Source: Streptomyces roseifaciens (GTDB lineage: Bacteria; Actinomycetota; Actinomycetes; Streptomycetales; Streptomycetaceae). From it: DNA of 64,000 nucleotides. The stretch spans positions 806,001 through 870,000 of the forward strand of contig NZ_LNBE01000003.1 of NCBI RefSeq assembly GCF_001445655.1, written 5' to 3'. A model generated the notes under the pieces. The model was not told the origin of the DNA, searched no databases, and saw only the letters and a program-made list of their open reading frames with translations. Below, in pieces: positions 1 to 7,372 of this stretch; position 1 is the stretch's first letter; the number at the start of each line of letters is the position of its first letter. Made by a program: the position numbers and the translations under genes.

Positions 1-450
1 GACAGCGGTGCCCTCGGCTTCCTCGCCCTCCCGTTCTTCCTGGTCGCCTGGACCCTCGTCTCGGCCTTCCTGGCCGCCGCGCTGGTCGTCCCCGCCGCCG
101 GGCTCGCCCGGTGGGCGGGGAGCCGGACGGCCCGCGTCGGCGCCCGGTGGTGGGTGCCCGTCGCCGCGGCGTGCGTCGCCGCACCCGCGGTCCTGGCCGG
201 GGTCCTCGTGTCGGGTCACGCCGACTCCCTCTCCGGGCAGCCGGTGACGTGCCTGTGGTGGTGGGCGGGCGTGACGGCCGCCATCGTCCCCGCGGGCCTC
301 CTCACCCTGGTCGCGGACCACCGCGCCGTCTCGGGACGCCCGCCCTGGCGGCTGCCGCTGTGGCTGATGGGCGGGGGCTGCGGGGGGCCGCTCGTCGCCT
401 TCGTCCTCGTGATGGTGGTGGCGGTGGTCGTCCACCTCTTCACCGGCTGA
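1..450 (+). CDS. Membrane protein, N-terminus cut by window edge
   Basis: The reading frame is open from base 1 to the TGA at 448-450, so the start lies outside the window. About 149 residues are visible. They are strongly hydrophobic, with roughly four predicted membrane segments (near residues 5-35, 55-72, 85-105 and 120-147) separated by short Arg-rich or Trp-rich loops, and the protein ends in a hydrophobic Val-rich helix followed by HLFTG. No family motif is recognisable. A strong hairpin at 490-535 follows the stop. Function unknown. Confidence 0.6.
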   Translation, partial: DSGALGFLALPFFLVAWTLVSAFLAAALVVPAAGLARWAGSRTARVGARWWVPVAAACVAAPAVLAGVLVSGHADSLSGQPVTCLWWWAGVTAAIVPAGLLTLVADHRAVSGRPPWRLPLWLMGGGCGGPLVAFVLVMVVAVVVHLFTG

Positions 451-489
451 CGTACCGCCGTCCGCCGCGACCCGTATCCGACACACCGT

Positions 490-535
490 CAGTACGGCCG
501 CACCAGGCTCTTTTCGGCCCGGTGCGGCCGTACTG
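490..535 (+). terminator. Hairpin after membrane-protein gene
   Basis: A perfect 15-bp inverted repeat (CAGTACGGCCGCACC at 490-504 and its complement at 521-535) encloses a 16-base loop. It lies 40 bases past the stop of the first gene and before the promoter of the MFS gene. There is no T-run, so it could also act as a regulatory structure. Confidence 0.6.
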
Positions 536-597
536 CCGTATGGGCGCCGTGACGCCTACATCACACCGACACGCCCCGGGGGACGCTGTATGCTCAC

Positions 598-620
598 GTG
601 AGTTGGAAAAGCCAACTCAC
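598..620. promoter_or_regulatory. Operator-like inverted repeat upstream of MFS gene
   Basis: GTGAGTTGG (598-606) and CCAACTCAC (612-620) form a perfect 9-bp inverted repeat around AAAAG, 13 bases before the MFS start codon and overlapping its leader. A possible -10 hexamer (TATGCT, about 589-594) lies just upstream. AGTTG/CAACT arms are typical of MarR-type operators. No MarR gene is adjacent, so the regulator would be encoded elsewhere. Confidence 0.6.
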
Positions 621-633
621 TACGAGGAGAGCG

Positions 634-2037
634 ATGACTCAGACTGCCGCCGGACAGGCGGGCAGCGTGACGAAGCCCGCCTTCGGCCCGGTGTTCGCCG
701 TCGTTGTAGCCGGGGTTGCGATGTCCAACCTCGACATGTTCATCGTCAACGTCGCCCTGCCCGACATCGGCGCCCAGTTCTCCGGGTCCTCGCTGGCATC
801 GCTGTCGTGGATCCTCAACGCCTACGCGGTGATCTTCGCCGCGCTGCTCGTCCCGGCCGGCAGCCTCGCCGACCGCACCAGCCCCCGGAACGCCTACCTG
901 CTCGGCATCGCGGTCTTCACCGTCGCCTCCGCGCTGTGCGCCGTCGCACCGGGCGTCTGGCTGCTGGTCGCGGCCCGCGTGGTCCAGGCCGTCGGCGCGG
1001 CCATGCTCATCCCCTCCTCGCTGGGCCTGTTGCTGGCCGCCGCGCCGCCGGAGAAGAGGATCCCCGCGGTCCGCGCCTGGACCGCCATCAGCGGCCTGGC
1101 CGCCGCCCTCGGCCCCGTGATCGGCGGCCTGCTCACCCAGCTCGACTGGCGCTGGGTCTTCCTCGTCAACCTGCCGATCGGCGTCTTCGCCCTCCTTCTC
1201 GGGGCCAAGGTGCTGCCGCGCATCGCGGCCCGCCCGGCCGCGGCCCGGCTGGACCTGCTCGGTGCGGTCCTGCTCACCCTGGGCATCGCGGTCCTGGCGC
1301 TGGGCCTGGTCAAGAGCGAGGACTGGGGCTGGACTTCGGGCAAGGTGCTCGGCTCCCTCCTGGTCGCCGTCCTCCTCCTGGCCGCCTTCGTCTACAGCTC
1401 TGCGCGCCACGCCTCGCCCATCCTCCCGCTGGGCCTGCTGAGGATCCCCGCGGTCGGGCCCTCGACCTTCGCGAACCTCCTGTTCGCCGTGTCGTTCGGC
1501 GCGATGCTGCTCTCGGCGGTGCTGTGGTGCCAGCAGGTGTGGCACTGGTCGCCGCTGAAGACCGGCCTCGCCATCGCGCCCGGACCGGTCCTCGTCCCCG
1601 CCTTCGCGATGGGCGTGGGCCCCGTCATCAAGAAGTTCGGCTCCGCGGCGGTCTCCGCGGTCGGCTGCGTGCTCTTCGGCGCCGGCATCGGCTGGTGGAT
1701 CCACCGGCTCGACACCGCGCACGAGTACGCCGCGGGCCTGCTCCCGGGCATGCTGCTCACGGGCATCGGCGTGGGCATGGTCGTCCCGACCCTCGTGGGC
1801 GCCGCCGTCTCCGCGCTGCCGCCGCAGAGCTTCTCCACGGGCTCGGCCGTCGTCACCATGGCCCGTCAGGTCGGCTCCGTGCTGGGCGTGGCCCTGCTGG
1901 TGGCCTTCATCGGCGCCCCCTCCGGCGCGGACGACGCCGTCACGGCCTTCGACCACGGATGGGCCTTCATCCTCGTCGCGACGGCCGCCGCGGCCCTCGC
2001 GTGCCTGTTCATCCCCCGCCCCAAGCCAGCCGCGTAA
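634..2037 (+). CDS. MFS drug exporter, DHA2 (14-helix) family
   Basis: A 467-residue proton-coupled efflux protein. The ATG at 634 is preceded by GAGGAGAG; upstream in-frame codons fall in the operator. The N-terminal helix carries NLDMFIVNVALPDI, the DHA2 motif D1 (LDxTIVNVALP). It is followed by the loop 2-3 motif GSLADRTSPRN, and by AARVVQAVGAAMLIPSSLGLL and WRWVFLVNLPIG, all typical of the EmrB/QacA group. Around 13-14 hydrophobic segments can be counted. The substrate is unknown. The inverted repeat in the leader suggests MarR-like repression, relieved by a toxic ligand. A strong terminator follows, so it is not co-transcribed with the peptide cassette downstream, although it could still serve it. 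Confidence 0.9.
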   Translation: MTQTAAGQAGSVTKPAFGPVFAVVVAGVAMSNLDMFIVNVALPDIGAQFSGSSLASLSWILNAYAVIFAALLVPAGSLADRTSPRNAYLLGIAVFTVASALCAVAPGVWLLVAARVVQAVGAAMLIPSSLGLLLAAAPPEKRIPAVRAWTAISGLAAALGPVIGGLLTQLDWRWVFLVNLPIGVFALLLGAKVLPRIAARPAAARLDLLGAVLLTLGIAVLALGLVKSEDWGWTSGKVLGSLLVAVLLLAAFVYSSARHASPILPLGLLRIPAVGPSTFANLLFAVSFGAMLLSAVLWCQQVWHWSPLKTGLAIAPGPVLVPAFAMGVGPVIKKFGSAAVSAVGCVLFGAGIGWWIHRLDTAHEYAAGLLPGMLLTGIGVGMVVPTLVGAAVSALPPQSFSTGSAVVTMARQVGSVLGVALLVAFIGAPSGADDAVTAFDHGWAFILVATAAAALACLFIPRPKPAA

Positions 2038-2071
2038 TGCCCTGACGCTCACAGGACAGCGCGGCACACGA

Positions 2072-2124
2072 GCCGGGCGGTCCGCGCAGACACCCCCGAC
2101 TGCGCGTGACCGCCCGGCGTTTTT
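2072..2124 (+). terminator. Rho-independent terminator of MFS gene
   Basis: A long stem is formed by GCCGGGCGGTC plus CGCGCAG (2072-2089) pairing with CTGCGCG plus the complement (2100-2118), around a 10-base loop. It is followed directly by a T-run (2120-2124). This is one of the few hairpins in the window with a U-tract. Confidence 0.85.
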
Positions 2125-2569
2125 CTTCCCGGAATCCCTGATTCTGCGTCAGGGGTGATTCACATCACAGTGGGGTGGAGCGAGAAGTTCCGGCCTGTGA
2201 CCGCCGGTTCTGCGGCCCAGACCTCATGGATCATGGCCGGAACCGTGCGGCGACGGGATTCCGGTTTGCCTCCCGGGCCGGAACCCCACTCCGGATCGGG
2301 GTGGGTGAGGGGGTGTTGAGGTGAGGGGTGAAGCGGGCATACGGTCTGTTTCCCTGTGGTGAGGGCACAGTCGGCCCCGGTCTTCATAGATTTATCTGCC
2401 GAGAGACGCCCATAGAGTCGGGCAAGCGCGACCAGCCGCCCAAATCGGGCAGACTCCGAGCTCAAACCGGCATATGTTCCGGCCATTGCCCCCCGGCATA
2501 TTGCGCGGGGTTCGCCGGGTGCTGTTTTCTTGCGTCCAGATAATCAGCCACCTGGGGGTATCGCCGATT
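2125..2569 (+). promoter_or_regulatory. Long leader/promoter region of the peptide cassette
   Basis: About 445 bases without a convincing gene. It is clearly less G+C-rich than its surroundings, especially 2330-2569. It contains a small hairpin (CCCTGA/TCAGGG near 2136-2155), a CRP-like site at 2154-2169 and two CCGGCATAT repeats near 2469 and 2496. GGGGG at about 2554-2558 precedes the ATG at 2570 and could be the ribosome binding site. An ATG at 2474 lies in the same frame as the downstream gene, but the added 32 codons have atypical codon use. Confidence 0.5.
2154..2169. promoter_or_regulatory. CRP-like palindrome
   Basis: GGTGATTCACATCACA matches the TGTGA-N6-TCACA pattern bound by CRP-family regulators with one mismatch. 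It lies about 400 bases before the first gene of the peptide cassette. The distance makes a direct role uncertain. Confidence 0.3.
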
Positions 2570-3640
2570 ATGGCAATCAAGATCAACCCGGCTCGATTCA
2601 GTCAGTTCGGCCCGGCCGAGGGAAGCATCTTCTGCCTGATCACCAATCAGGAGATGGTGCAGGAATTTGAAATCGTCAGGGATGCCCCCTACGCGGAGTA
2701 CCGGACGATCATTCTGAAGCCGGGCGACGACTTCGAGAAGATGCTCGCTGATGAAACGGTTCCGCAGAATTCTCATTCGCTGGTCATCTCGCCCTACCGG
2801 TTCTTCGAGTCCCCCTCCGAGGAGGCGCTCGGCCCGCGCCGCAAGCTGATGGGCATGGCGTGCAACTCGACGCCCACGGACCTGGGCATCATCCGCCACT
2901 TCATCGGGGTCATCGAGCGCACCTCGGCCCGGGAGCAGGCGGAGTTCAGCGACCGGTTCTTCGAACTCGCCGAATCCACCGACCACTTGGTGTATGTCGA
3001 CGAGCGGCACGGCACCCGCGCCGTCCTGGACCACCTCGCCGACGACCTGGTCTGGAATCAGCAGGCCGGCCCCCTTGAATGGGGCGAGCAGCAGATCGTA
3101 CCCTCGGGCGAGATCAGCGTCCTGCCGATGCAGATCGTCGAGTTCGACGAGTCGCTGCACCTCCCGCTGGAAGGCAGCATCGCCTTCCGCGGATTCCCCA
3201 TCCTGCACAACGGAACGCCCTCGTTCCTCCGCAAGGATCAGGCTCGCCTCCAGGGCAAGCTGGCCGGGCTGGAGCACGAGGCGGTCGTGGCCGACGTGCA
3301 GAAGGGAGCGATCACCTCGCTCCGGCCGTTCCGGCCCGCCGGCGCCCCGGTCGCCGAGGTCTTCGAGGCGATGTTCGAGATCGACTCCCGCTACACCCTG
3401 GTCTGGGAGATCGGTCACGCCCTCAACACCAGCCTGGACATCGTCCGGGGCAACCACGCGATGAACGAGGTCTACGGCGGCGACCGGGGCTGCCTGCACT
3501 GGGGACTGGGGCTCACCCCCTTCACCCAGTACCACCTCGACATCATCTCGCCCGACACCACCGTCTACACCGAGAGCGGTGAAGTGGTGCTCGGCAACAA
3601 AGGCGGCGCCCCGGGCGTCCGCATCGCACCGGCCGCCTGA
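2570..3640 (+). CDS. M29 aminopeptidase-like protein A of the peptide cassette
   Basis: A 356-residue cytoplasmic protein with no signal peptide or membrane segment. I chose ATG 2570 because a G-rich site precedes it and because it makes the protein exactly as long as the paralogue at 4088. The C-terminal half resembles the metallopeptidase family M29 (thermophilic leucyl aminopeptidases). VPSGE (E181), VWEIG (E280), GCLHWGLG (H310) and YHLDI (H322, D324) line up with the two Glu, two His and one Asp that bind metals in that family. The roughly 20-residue segment that carries the catalytic Tyr in M29 enzymes, between the two His motifs, appears to be missing. The alignment was done by eye. 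It may be a metal-dependent peptidase, or a repurposed fold that modifies or binds the small peptides encoded directly downstream. The early codons are less G+C-biased than those of its neighbours. Confidence 0.7.
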   Translation: MAIKINPARFSQFGPAEGSIFCLITNQEMVQEFEIVRDAPYAEYRTIILKPGDDFEKMLADETVPQNSHSLVISPYRFFESPSEEALGPRRKLMGMACNSTPTDLGIIRHFIGVIERTSAREQAEFSDRFFELAESTDHLVYVDERHGTRAVLDHLADDLVWNQQAGPLEWGEQQIVPSGEISVLPMQIVEFDESLHLPLEGSIAFRGFPILHNGTPSFLRKDQARLQGKLAGLEHEAVVADVQKGAITSLRPFRPAGAPVAEVFEAMFEIDSRYTLVWEIGHALNTSLDIVRGNHAMNEVYGGDRGCLHWGLGLTPFTQYHLDIISPDTTVYTESGEVVLGNKGGAPGVRIAPAA

Positions 3641-3699
3641 GCGGCCTGCGGCGGACGCGGCGGGAGCGCGAAATCCATACGGACGGGAGGTGATTCCCC

Positions 3700-3759
3700 A
3701 TGAAGAAGACCATCAAGGTGCGCAAGAACAGCAACTACCTCGGGACCCTGCTGGGCTAA
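3700..3759 (+). CDS. 19-residue cationic peptide, copy 1
   Basis: Encodes MKKTIKVRKNSNYLGTLLG from ATG 3700 to TAA. A good ribosome binding site (GGGAGGTGA, 3685-3693) lies 6 bases before the start. The N-terminal half is strongly basic (KKTIKVRK), the middle is Asn-rich and the C-terminus is hydrophobic, ending in LLG. There is no signal sequence, cysteine or double-Gly cleavage site. Its product is identical to those of the next two ORFs. It is probably a precursor or a bioactive peptide that works with the two M29-like proteins and the S9 peptidase. I do not recognise the family. Confidence 0.75.
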   Translation: MKKTIKVRKNSNYLGTLLG

Positions 3760-3809
3760 TCGCCCGGTGACCCGGCCGGATCCGAGCCAATGGAGGGTGG
3801 TGAGTTCCC

Positions 3810-3869
3810 GTGAAGAAGACCATCAAGGTCCGTAAGAACAGCAACTACCTGGGGACCCTGCTGGGCTGA
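3810..3869 (+). CDS. 19-residue cationic peptide, copy 2 (GTG start)
   Basis: Encodes the same 19 residues as copies 1 and 3, but starts with GTG and ends with TGA. Relative to copy 1 it has three internal base changes (GTG to GTC, CGC to CGT, CTC to CTG), all synonymous. A ribosome binding site (GGAGGGTGGTGAG) precedes the start. The GTG start suggests that this copy may be translated less efficiently. Its start is 110 bases from copy 1 and 111 from copy 3. Confidence 0.75.
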   Translation: MKKTIKVRKNSNYLGTLLG

Positions 3870-3920
3870 TAGCCCGCAGCCCATCCGAGAACAATGGCCA
3901 TTGGCGGGAGGTGAGTTCCC

Positions 3921-3980
3921 ATGAAGAAGACCATCAAGGTGCGCAAGAACAGCAACTACCTCGGGACCCTGCTGGGCTGA
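3921..3980 (+). CDS. 19-residue cationic peptide, copy 3
   Basis: Identical in base sequence to copy 1 except for the stop codon (TGA instead of TAA). The ribosome binding site GGGAGGTGAG (about 3906-3915) precedes the ATG. A 15-bp stem-loop follows 35 bases after the stop, closing the peptide array before the second M29-like gene. Confidence 0.75.
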   Translation: MKKTIKVRKNSNYLGTLLG

Positions 3981-4014
3981 ACCCGGGTGACGGGCTGAAT
4001 TGAACAGCCCTGGT

Positions 4015-4051
4015 GCGAGGCGGGTCGAGGTGCTGACTCGACCCGCCTCGC
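4015..4051 (+). terminator. Intra-operon stem-loop after peptide array
   Basis: GCGAGGCGGGTCGAG (4015-4029) pairs perfectly with 4037-4051 around a 7-base loop. No T-run follows. It may partly terminate transcription or protect the 3' end of the peptide mRNA, which would let the peptides be made in excess over the downstream proteins. Confidence 0.7.
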
Positions 4052-4087
4052 CGACACGCAACACGCATATCTGGGAGTGGTGTCGCG

Positions 4088-5158
4088 ATGATTATTGTCC
4101 GCCCCGAGGCCTACCGCCAGTATCCGGTCGGCCGTACACACTTCGTACTGGTCCTGGAAAAGGCGCTCGCCGACTTCTTCCGCCTCGAGGGCGGCAGCCG
4201 TTACGAGCAGTGCGCCACCATGACCGCCGGCCCCGGCCGCACCCTGGGCGACATCCTGCGCACCGAGGTGCCGGACAACAGCGACGTCCTCGTGATCGCC
4301 ACCGCCGACGCCCTGCTGACCGCTCCGTCCGCCGACGTCGGCCCCGGCCGCACGGTCGCCGTCGTCCGCGCCGGGCAGGGCCCGCTCGCCCTCGACCAGG
4401 CCGGCACCGTGCTGACGGCCCTGGAGAAGGCCGACCCCGACGAGGTCCAGGCCCGCGCCGACAAGCTCACCGCGGCCCTCGACGCCTCCGGCGGCCTGCA
4501 GATCGAGGAAGCGCTGACCGGCTCCGTCGCCCGGCTCACCTACGACCGGCCCACCTGGTCGCGCACCGACGGCGGCCTCTTCCAGCCGGGCGCGGTCCGC
4601 ACCGCCCCCACCGGCCGGCTGCGGCTCGCCGCCGACCTCACCGGCACCGCGCTCTCCGGCCAGATCACCGTCAAGGGCTGGCCCGTCGTCCGGGCCCGCA
4701 GCGCGAGCGCCGACCGCCGCCACGAGATCTACGAGCAGCTGACCGGCCTCTCGCACTACCCGCTGGTGCTGACCGTGGAGAACGGCGCGGTCACCGACCT
4801 CAAGGCCGCCGCCACGGGCTCCGGCACGGCCGCGGCCGAGCTCGAGCGCCTCTTCGCCGAGCACCCCGACCACGCGCTGGTCTCCGGGATCGAGTTCGGC
4901 CTGAGCACCGGGACGCAGCCGCTGCCCTTCAACACCGAGGGCAACTCCGCGGCCACCGGCAAGGCCACGGTCTCCGCCTACATTGTTCTGGGCGCCCTGC
5001 CGCAGACCCCGTACCAGCTGACGCTGTCCTGCTCCACCAGCACGGTCACGGCCCTCGGCGGCGCCGAGGCGCTCGCCGGAGCCGGCACCGAGAGCGGCGA
5101 AGCGCGGCCGAGGCGCCGGATGAACCGGGTCACCTCGGCGAGCTGCGGCTGCCACTGA
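4088..5158 (+). CDS. M29-like protein B, probable pseudoenzyme
   Basis: A 356-residue protein, exactly the length of the product of 2570-3640 and alignable with it through the C-terminal half: LTGTALSGQITVKGWPV with EGSIAFRGFPI, VSGIEFGLSTGTQP with LVWEIGHALNTSLD, and the final strands. The positions that hold metal ligands in protein A are mostly changed here: E181 to A169, H310 to Y298, H322 to Q310 and D324 to T312; only E269 (E280 in A) remains. It therefore looks like a catalytically dead partner, perhaps forming a heterodimer, since M29 enzymes are dimeric. An added Ala/Gly/Arg-rich tail ends in SCGCH, a possible metal or thiol site. The start is ATG 4088 with GGGAGTGGTG upstream. The exact role is unknown. 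Confidence 0.65.
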   Translation: MIIVRPEAYRQYPVGRTHFVLVLEKALADFFRLEGGSRYEQCATMTAGPGRTLGDILRTEVPDNSDVLVIATADALLTAPSADVGPGRTVAVVRAGQGPLALDQAGTVLTALEKADPDEVQARADKLTAALDASGGLQIEEALTGSVARLTYDRPTWSRTDGGLFQPGAVRTAPTGRLRLAADLTGTALSGQITVKGWPVVRARSASADRRHEIYEQLTGLSHYPLVLTVENGAVTDLKAAATGSGTAAAELERLFAEHPDHALVSGIEFGLSTGTQPLPFNTEGNSAATGKATVSAYIVLGALPQTPYQLTLSCSTSTVTALGGAEALAGAGTESGEARPRRRMNRVTSASCGCH

Positions 5159-5287
5159 CGCACGCGTCCACCCAGGCGCCCTGCCGCCGGCGCCGCCCGC
5201 CGGCCGCCCCGGCCCACCGCCGGCGGCGGCGCCCTGACAGAGGGGCGGGGGCGCACACCTCAGGGAGCCACGGGAGGAACCCCCTCG

Positions 5288-7087
5288 ATGACCACGACCG
5301 CCCCCCGCCGGCACCTCGCCGACGGGCCCGTGTGGGAACGGCGCTTCCGCGCCCCCCGCCACACCCTGCCGGCCTGGGCCAAGAGCGCGCCCGACCGCTG
5401 CGTGTTCGTCAGCGACCTCTCGGGCATCGCCCAGGTCCACGCCTGGGACCGCGCGGCCGGCACCCTCCGCCGCGTCACCGACCGCCCGTCCGGCACCCAG
5501 CAGTGCGCCGTCGAGGCGTCCGGGGAGGCCGTGTGGTGGTTCGACGACGGCGCGGGCGACGAGTACGGCCGGTGGATGCGCCAGCCCTTCACCGGCGGCC
5601 CCGACACCCCGGCCGTCCCGTCCGCCGGGCTGTACTGGCCCTCGGGCCTGGCCGTCGGCCTCGACGGGCACGCCCTGCTCGGCTGCTCCACCGAGGACGG
5701 CGCGGAGGTCCACCTCGTCCTGCCCGGCGGCGCCGCCCGCCGGCTCTACCGGCACGACGAGCCGGCCTACGCCGTCGACCTCTCCCGCTCGCTGGACCTG
5801 GCCGTCATCGCGCACAGCGAGCGCGGCGACCTGTGGGACCTCGGCGTGCGCGTCCTCACCACGGACGACGGCGCGACCGTGGCGGACCTCGCCGACGAGG
5901 AGGGCGGCGGCCTGGAGGCCGTGGGCTTCTCGCCCGTACGGGGCGACGCGCGCCTGCTGCTGCAGCACCAGCGCGACGACCGCTGGGAACCGGTCGTCTT
6001 CGACCCGCGCACCGGCGAGCGCACCGAGCTGCGCCTCGGCCTGCCCGGCGACGTATCGGTGCAGTGGTTCCAGGACGCCCGCTCGCTGCTGGTCGTCCAC
6101 GACCACGAGGCCCGCTCCACGCTCCACCGCTACGACCTGGACAGCGGGCGCCTGGAGCGCATCGGCACCCCGCCCGGGGTCATCGCCCACGCCCGGACCC
6201 GGCCCGGCGGCGACGCCTGGCTGCTGTGGTCGAGCTCCGCGCGGCCCCCGGAGTTCCGCGGCCTGCTGGAGGACCCGCGGCTGCCCCTCCCGGACGCCCC
6301 GCCGCCCCCGGCGGCCGAGGCCCGGGACCTGTGGGTGGACGGCCCCGGCGGCCGGGTCCACGCCCTGCTGAACACGCCCGCGGGGCCCGGCCCGTACCCC
6401 GCGGTCTTCCTGCTGCACGGCGGCCCCGACGAGCAGGACGAGGACGCCTTCGACCCCGCCGTCGCGGCCTGGACCGACCACGGGTTCGCCGTCGTGCGCG
6501 TCAACTACCGCGGCTCGACCGGCTACGGGCGCGAGTGGACCGAGGCGCTGCGGCGCCGCGTGGGCCTCACCGAGCTGGAGGACGTGGCCGCGGTCCGGCA
6601 GTGGACGGTCGACCACGGCGTCGCCGACCCGGCCCGGCTCGTCGTCGCGGGCTGGTCGTGGGGCGGCTACCTCACGCTGCTCGCGCTCGGCACGCAGCCG
6701 GGGGAGTGGGCGCTGGGTCTCGCCGGTGCGCCGGTCGCCGACTGCGCCGCGGCACACCACGGCGCGATGGAGGAGATCAAGGCGCTCGACCGCAGCCTCT
6801 TCGGCGGCTCGCCCGACGAGGTGCCCGAGCGCTACCGGGAGTCCTCGCCGCTGACGTACGTCGACGCCGTCCGCGCGCCGGTGCTCATCCTGGCCGGTGC
6901 CAACGACGCCCGCTGTCCCGTGGCGCAGGTCCGCGACTACGCCGAGCGGCTCGCGCGGCGCGGCGTCGCCCACGGCCTGCACGTCCACGACGGGGGCCAC
7001 AGCGTGACGGACGTGGACGAGCGCGTGGCGATGTTCCGGCGGCAGCTGGAGTTCGCGCGGGCCCATCTTCCGCAGGCCGCCTCCTGA
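5288..7087 (+). CDS. S9 prolyl-oligopeptidase-family serine peptidase
   Basis: A 599-residue protein without a signal peptide. The first roughly 370 residues form a beta-propeller-like region. The C-terminal alpha/beta-hydrolase domain has HGGPDEQD (oxyanion region), NYRGSTGYG, the nucleophile motif GWSWGGY (S457), GANDARCPV (D540) and HDGGHSV (H571), the complete catalytic triad of acylaminoacyl- or dipeptidyl-peptidase-like S9 enzymes. Such enzymes cleave short peptides, which suits a role in trimming or turning over the 19-residue peptides upstream. GGGAGGAACC precedes the ATG. It is the last gene of the cassette, 129 bases after protein B, and is followed by two hairpins. Confidence 0.85.
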   Translation: MTTTAPRRHLADGPVWERRFRAPRHTLPAWAKSAPDRCVFVSDLSGIAQVHAWDRAAGTLRRVTDRPSGTQQCAVEASGEAVWWFDDGAGDEYGRWMRQPFTGGPDTPAVPSAGLYWPSGLAVGLDGHALLGCSTEDGAEVHLVLPGGAARRLYRHDEPAYAVDLSRSLDLAVIAHSERGDLWDLGVRVLTTDDGATVADLADEEGGGLEAVGFSPVRGDARLLLQHQRDDRWEPVVFDPRTGERTELRLGLPGDVSVQWFQDARSLLVVHDHEARSTLHRYDLDSGRLERIGTPPGVIAHARTRPGGDAWLLWSSSARPPEFRGLLEDPRLPLPDAPPPPAAEARDLWVDGPGGRVHALLNTPAGPGPYPAVFLLHGGPDEQDEDAFDPAVAAWTDHGFAVVRVNYRGSTGYGREWTEALRRRVGLTELEDVAAVRQWTVDHGVADPARLVVAGWSWGGYLTLLALGTQPGEWALGLAGAPVADCAAAHHGAMEEIKALDRSLFGGSPDEVPERYRESSPLTYVDAVRAPVLILAGANDARCPVAQVRDYAERLARRGVAHGLHVHDGGHSVTDVDERVAMFRRQLEFARAHLPQAAS

Positions 7088-7102
7088 GCGGTCCTGCGGG
7101 CC

Positions 7103-7191
7103 GCCCCCGGCCGGGCCGGGGGCGCGGCGCAGTGGGCCCGGGTCCGGTCCCCGGCGGCGGGGGTCCACCGGGAACCGGGCCGGAGCCCACT
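7103..7191 (+). terminator. Two consecutive hairpins ending the peptide cassette
   Basis: GCCCCCGGCC/GGCCGGGGGC (7103-7123) is followed by a larger imperfect stem from AGTGGGC (7131-7137) to GCCCACT (7185-7191). Both lie within about 105 bases of the S9 gene stop. The 180 bases that follow, up to the end of the convergent gene, hold only a doubtful 61-codon ORF. Confidence 0.6.
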
Positions 7192-7372
7192 GTGCCTGTA
7201 CCGACGTCGACGCCATGAGGTGAAGGGGACCTCCTGTGAACCGATCTGCGGACGGACTGGCCGTGCTCACGTTCTCGCTCTGCCTCCGGGACGGGATCCC
7301 GGAGCCCCACCCCTGGTCCCGCCGGCACCTGCTGCTGCGGCGGGACCTTCCCTCGTACGTCCCCTGCTCCTC

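Larger units (their letters stand above)
3684..3980 (+). repeat. Three tandem units, each with RBS plus 19-codon ORF
   Basis: The repeated unit is about 110 bases: a roughly 50-base spacer with related sequence (ATCCGAG, AATGG and GGTGAGTTCCC recur) followed by the 60-base ORF. The coding parts are almost identical, whereas the spacers have diverged more. This points to tandem duplication followed by selection on the peptide. Confidence 0.85.

Noticed and set aside
2160..2486. 108-codon - strand ORF in the leader of the peptide cassette
   Set aside because: No ribosome binding site, no third-position G+C bias and no recognisable sequence; more likely chance in a regulatory region.
3956..7270. 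Long - strand open frame opposite protein B and the S9 peptidase
   Set aside because: Low-complexity shadow of the real genes; the + strand proteins carry complete family motifs.
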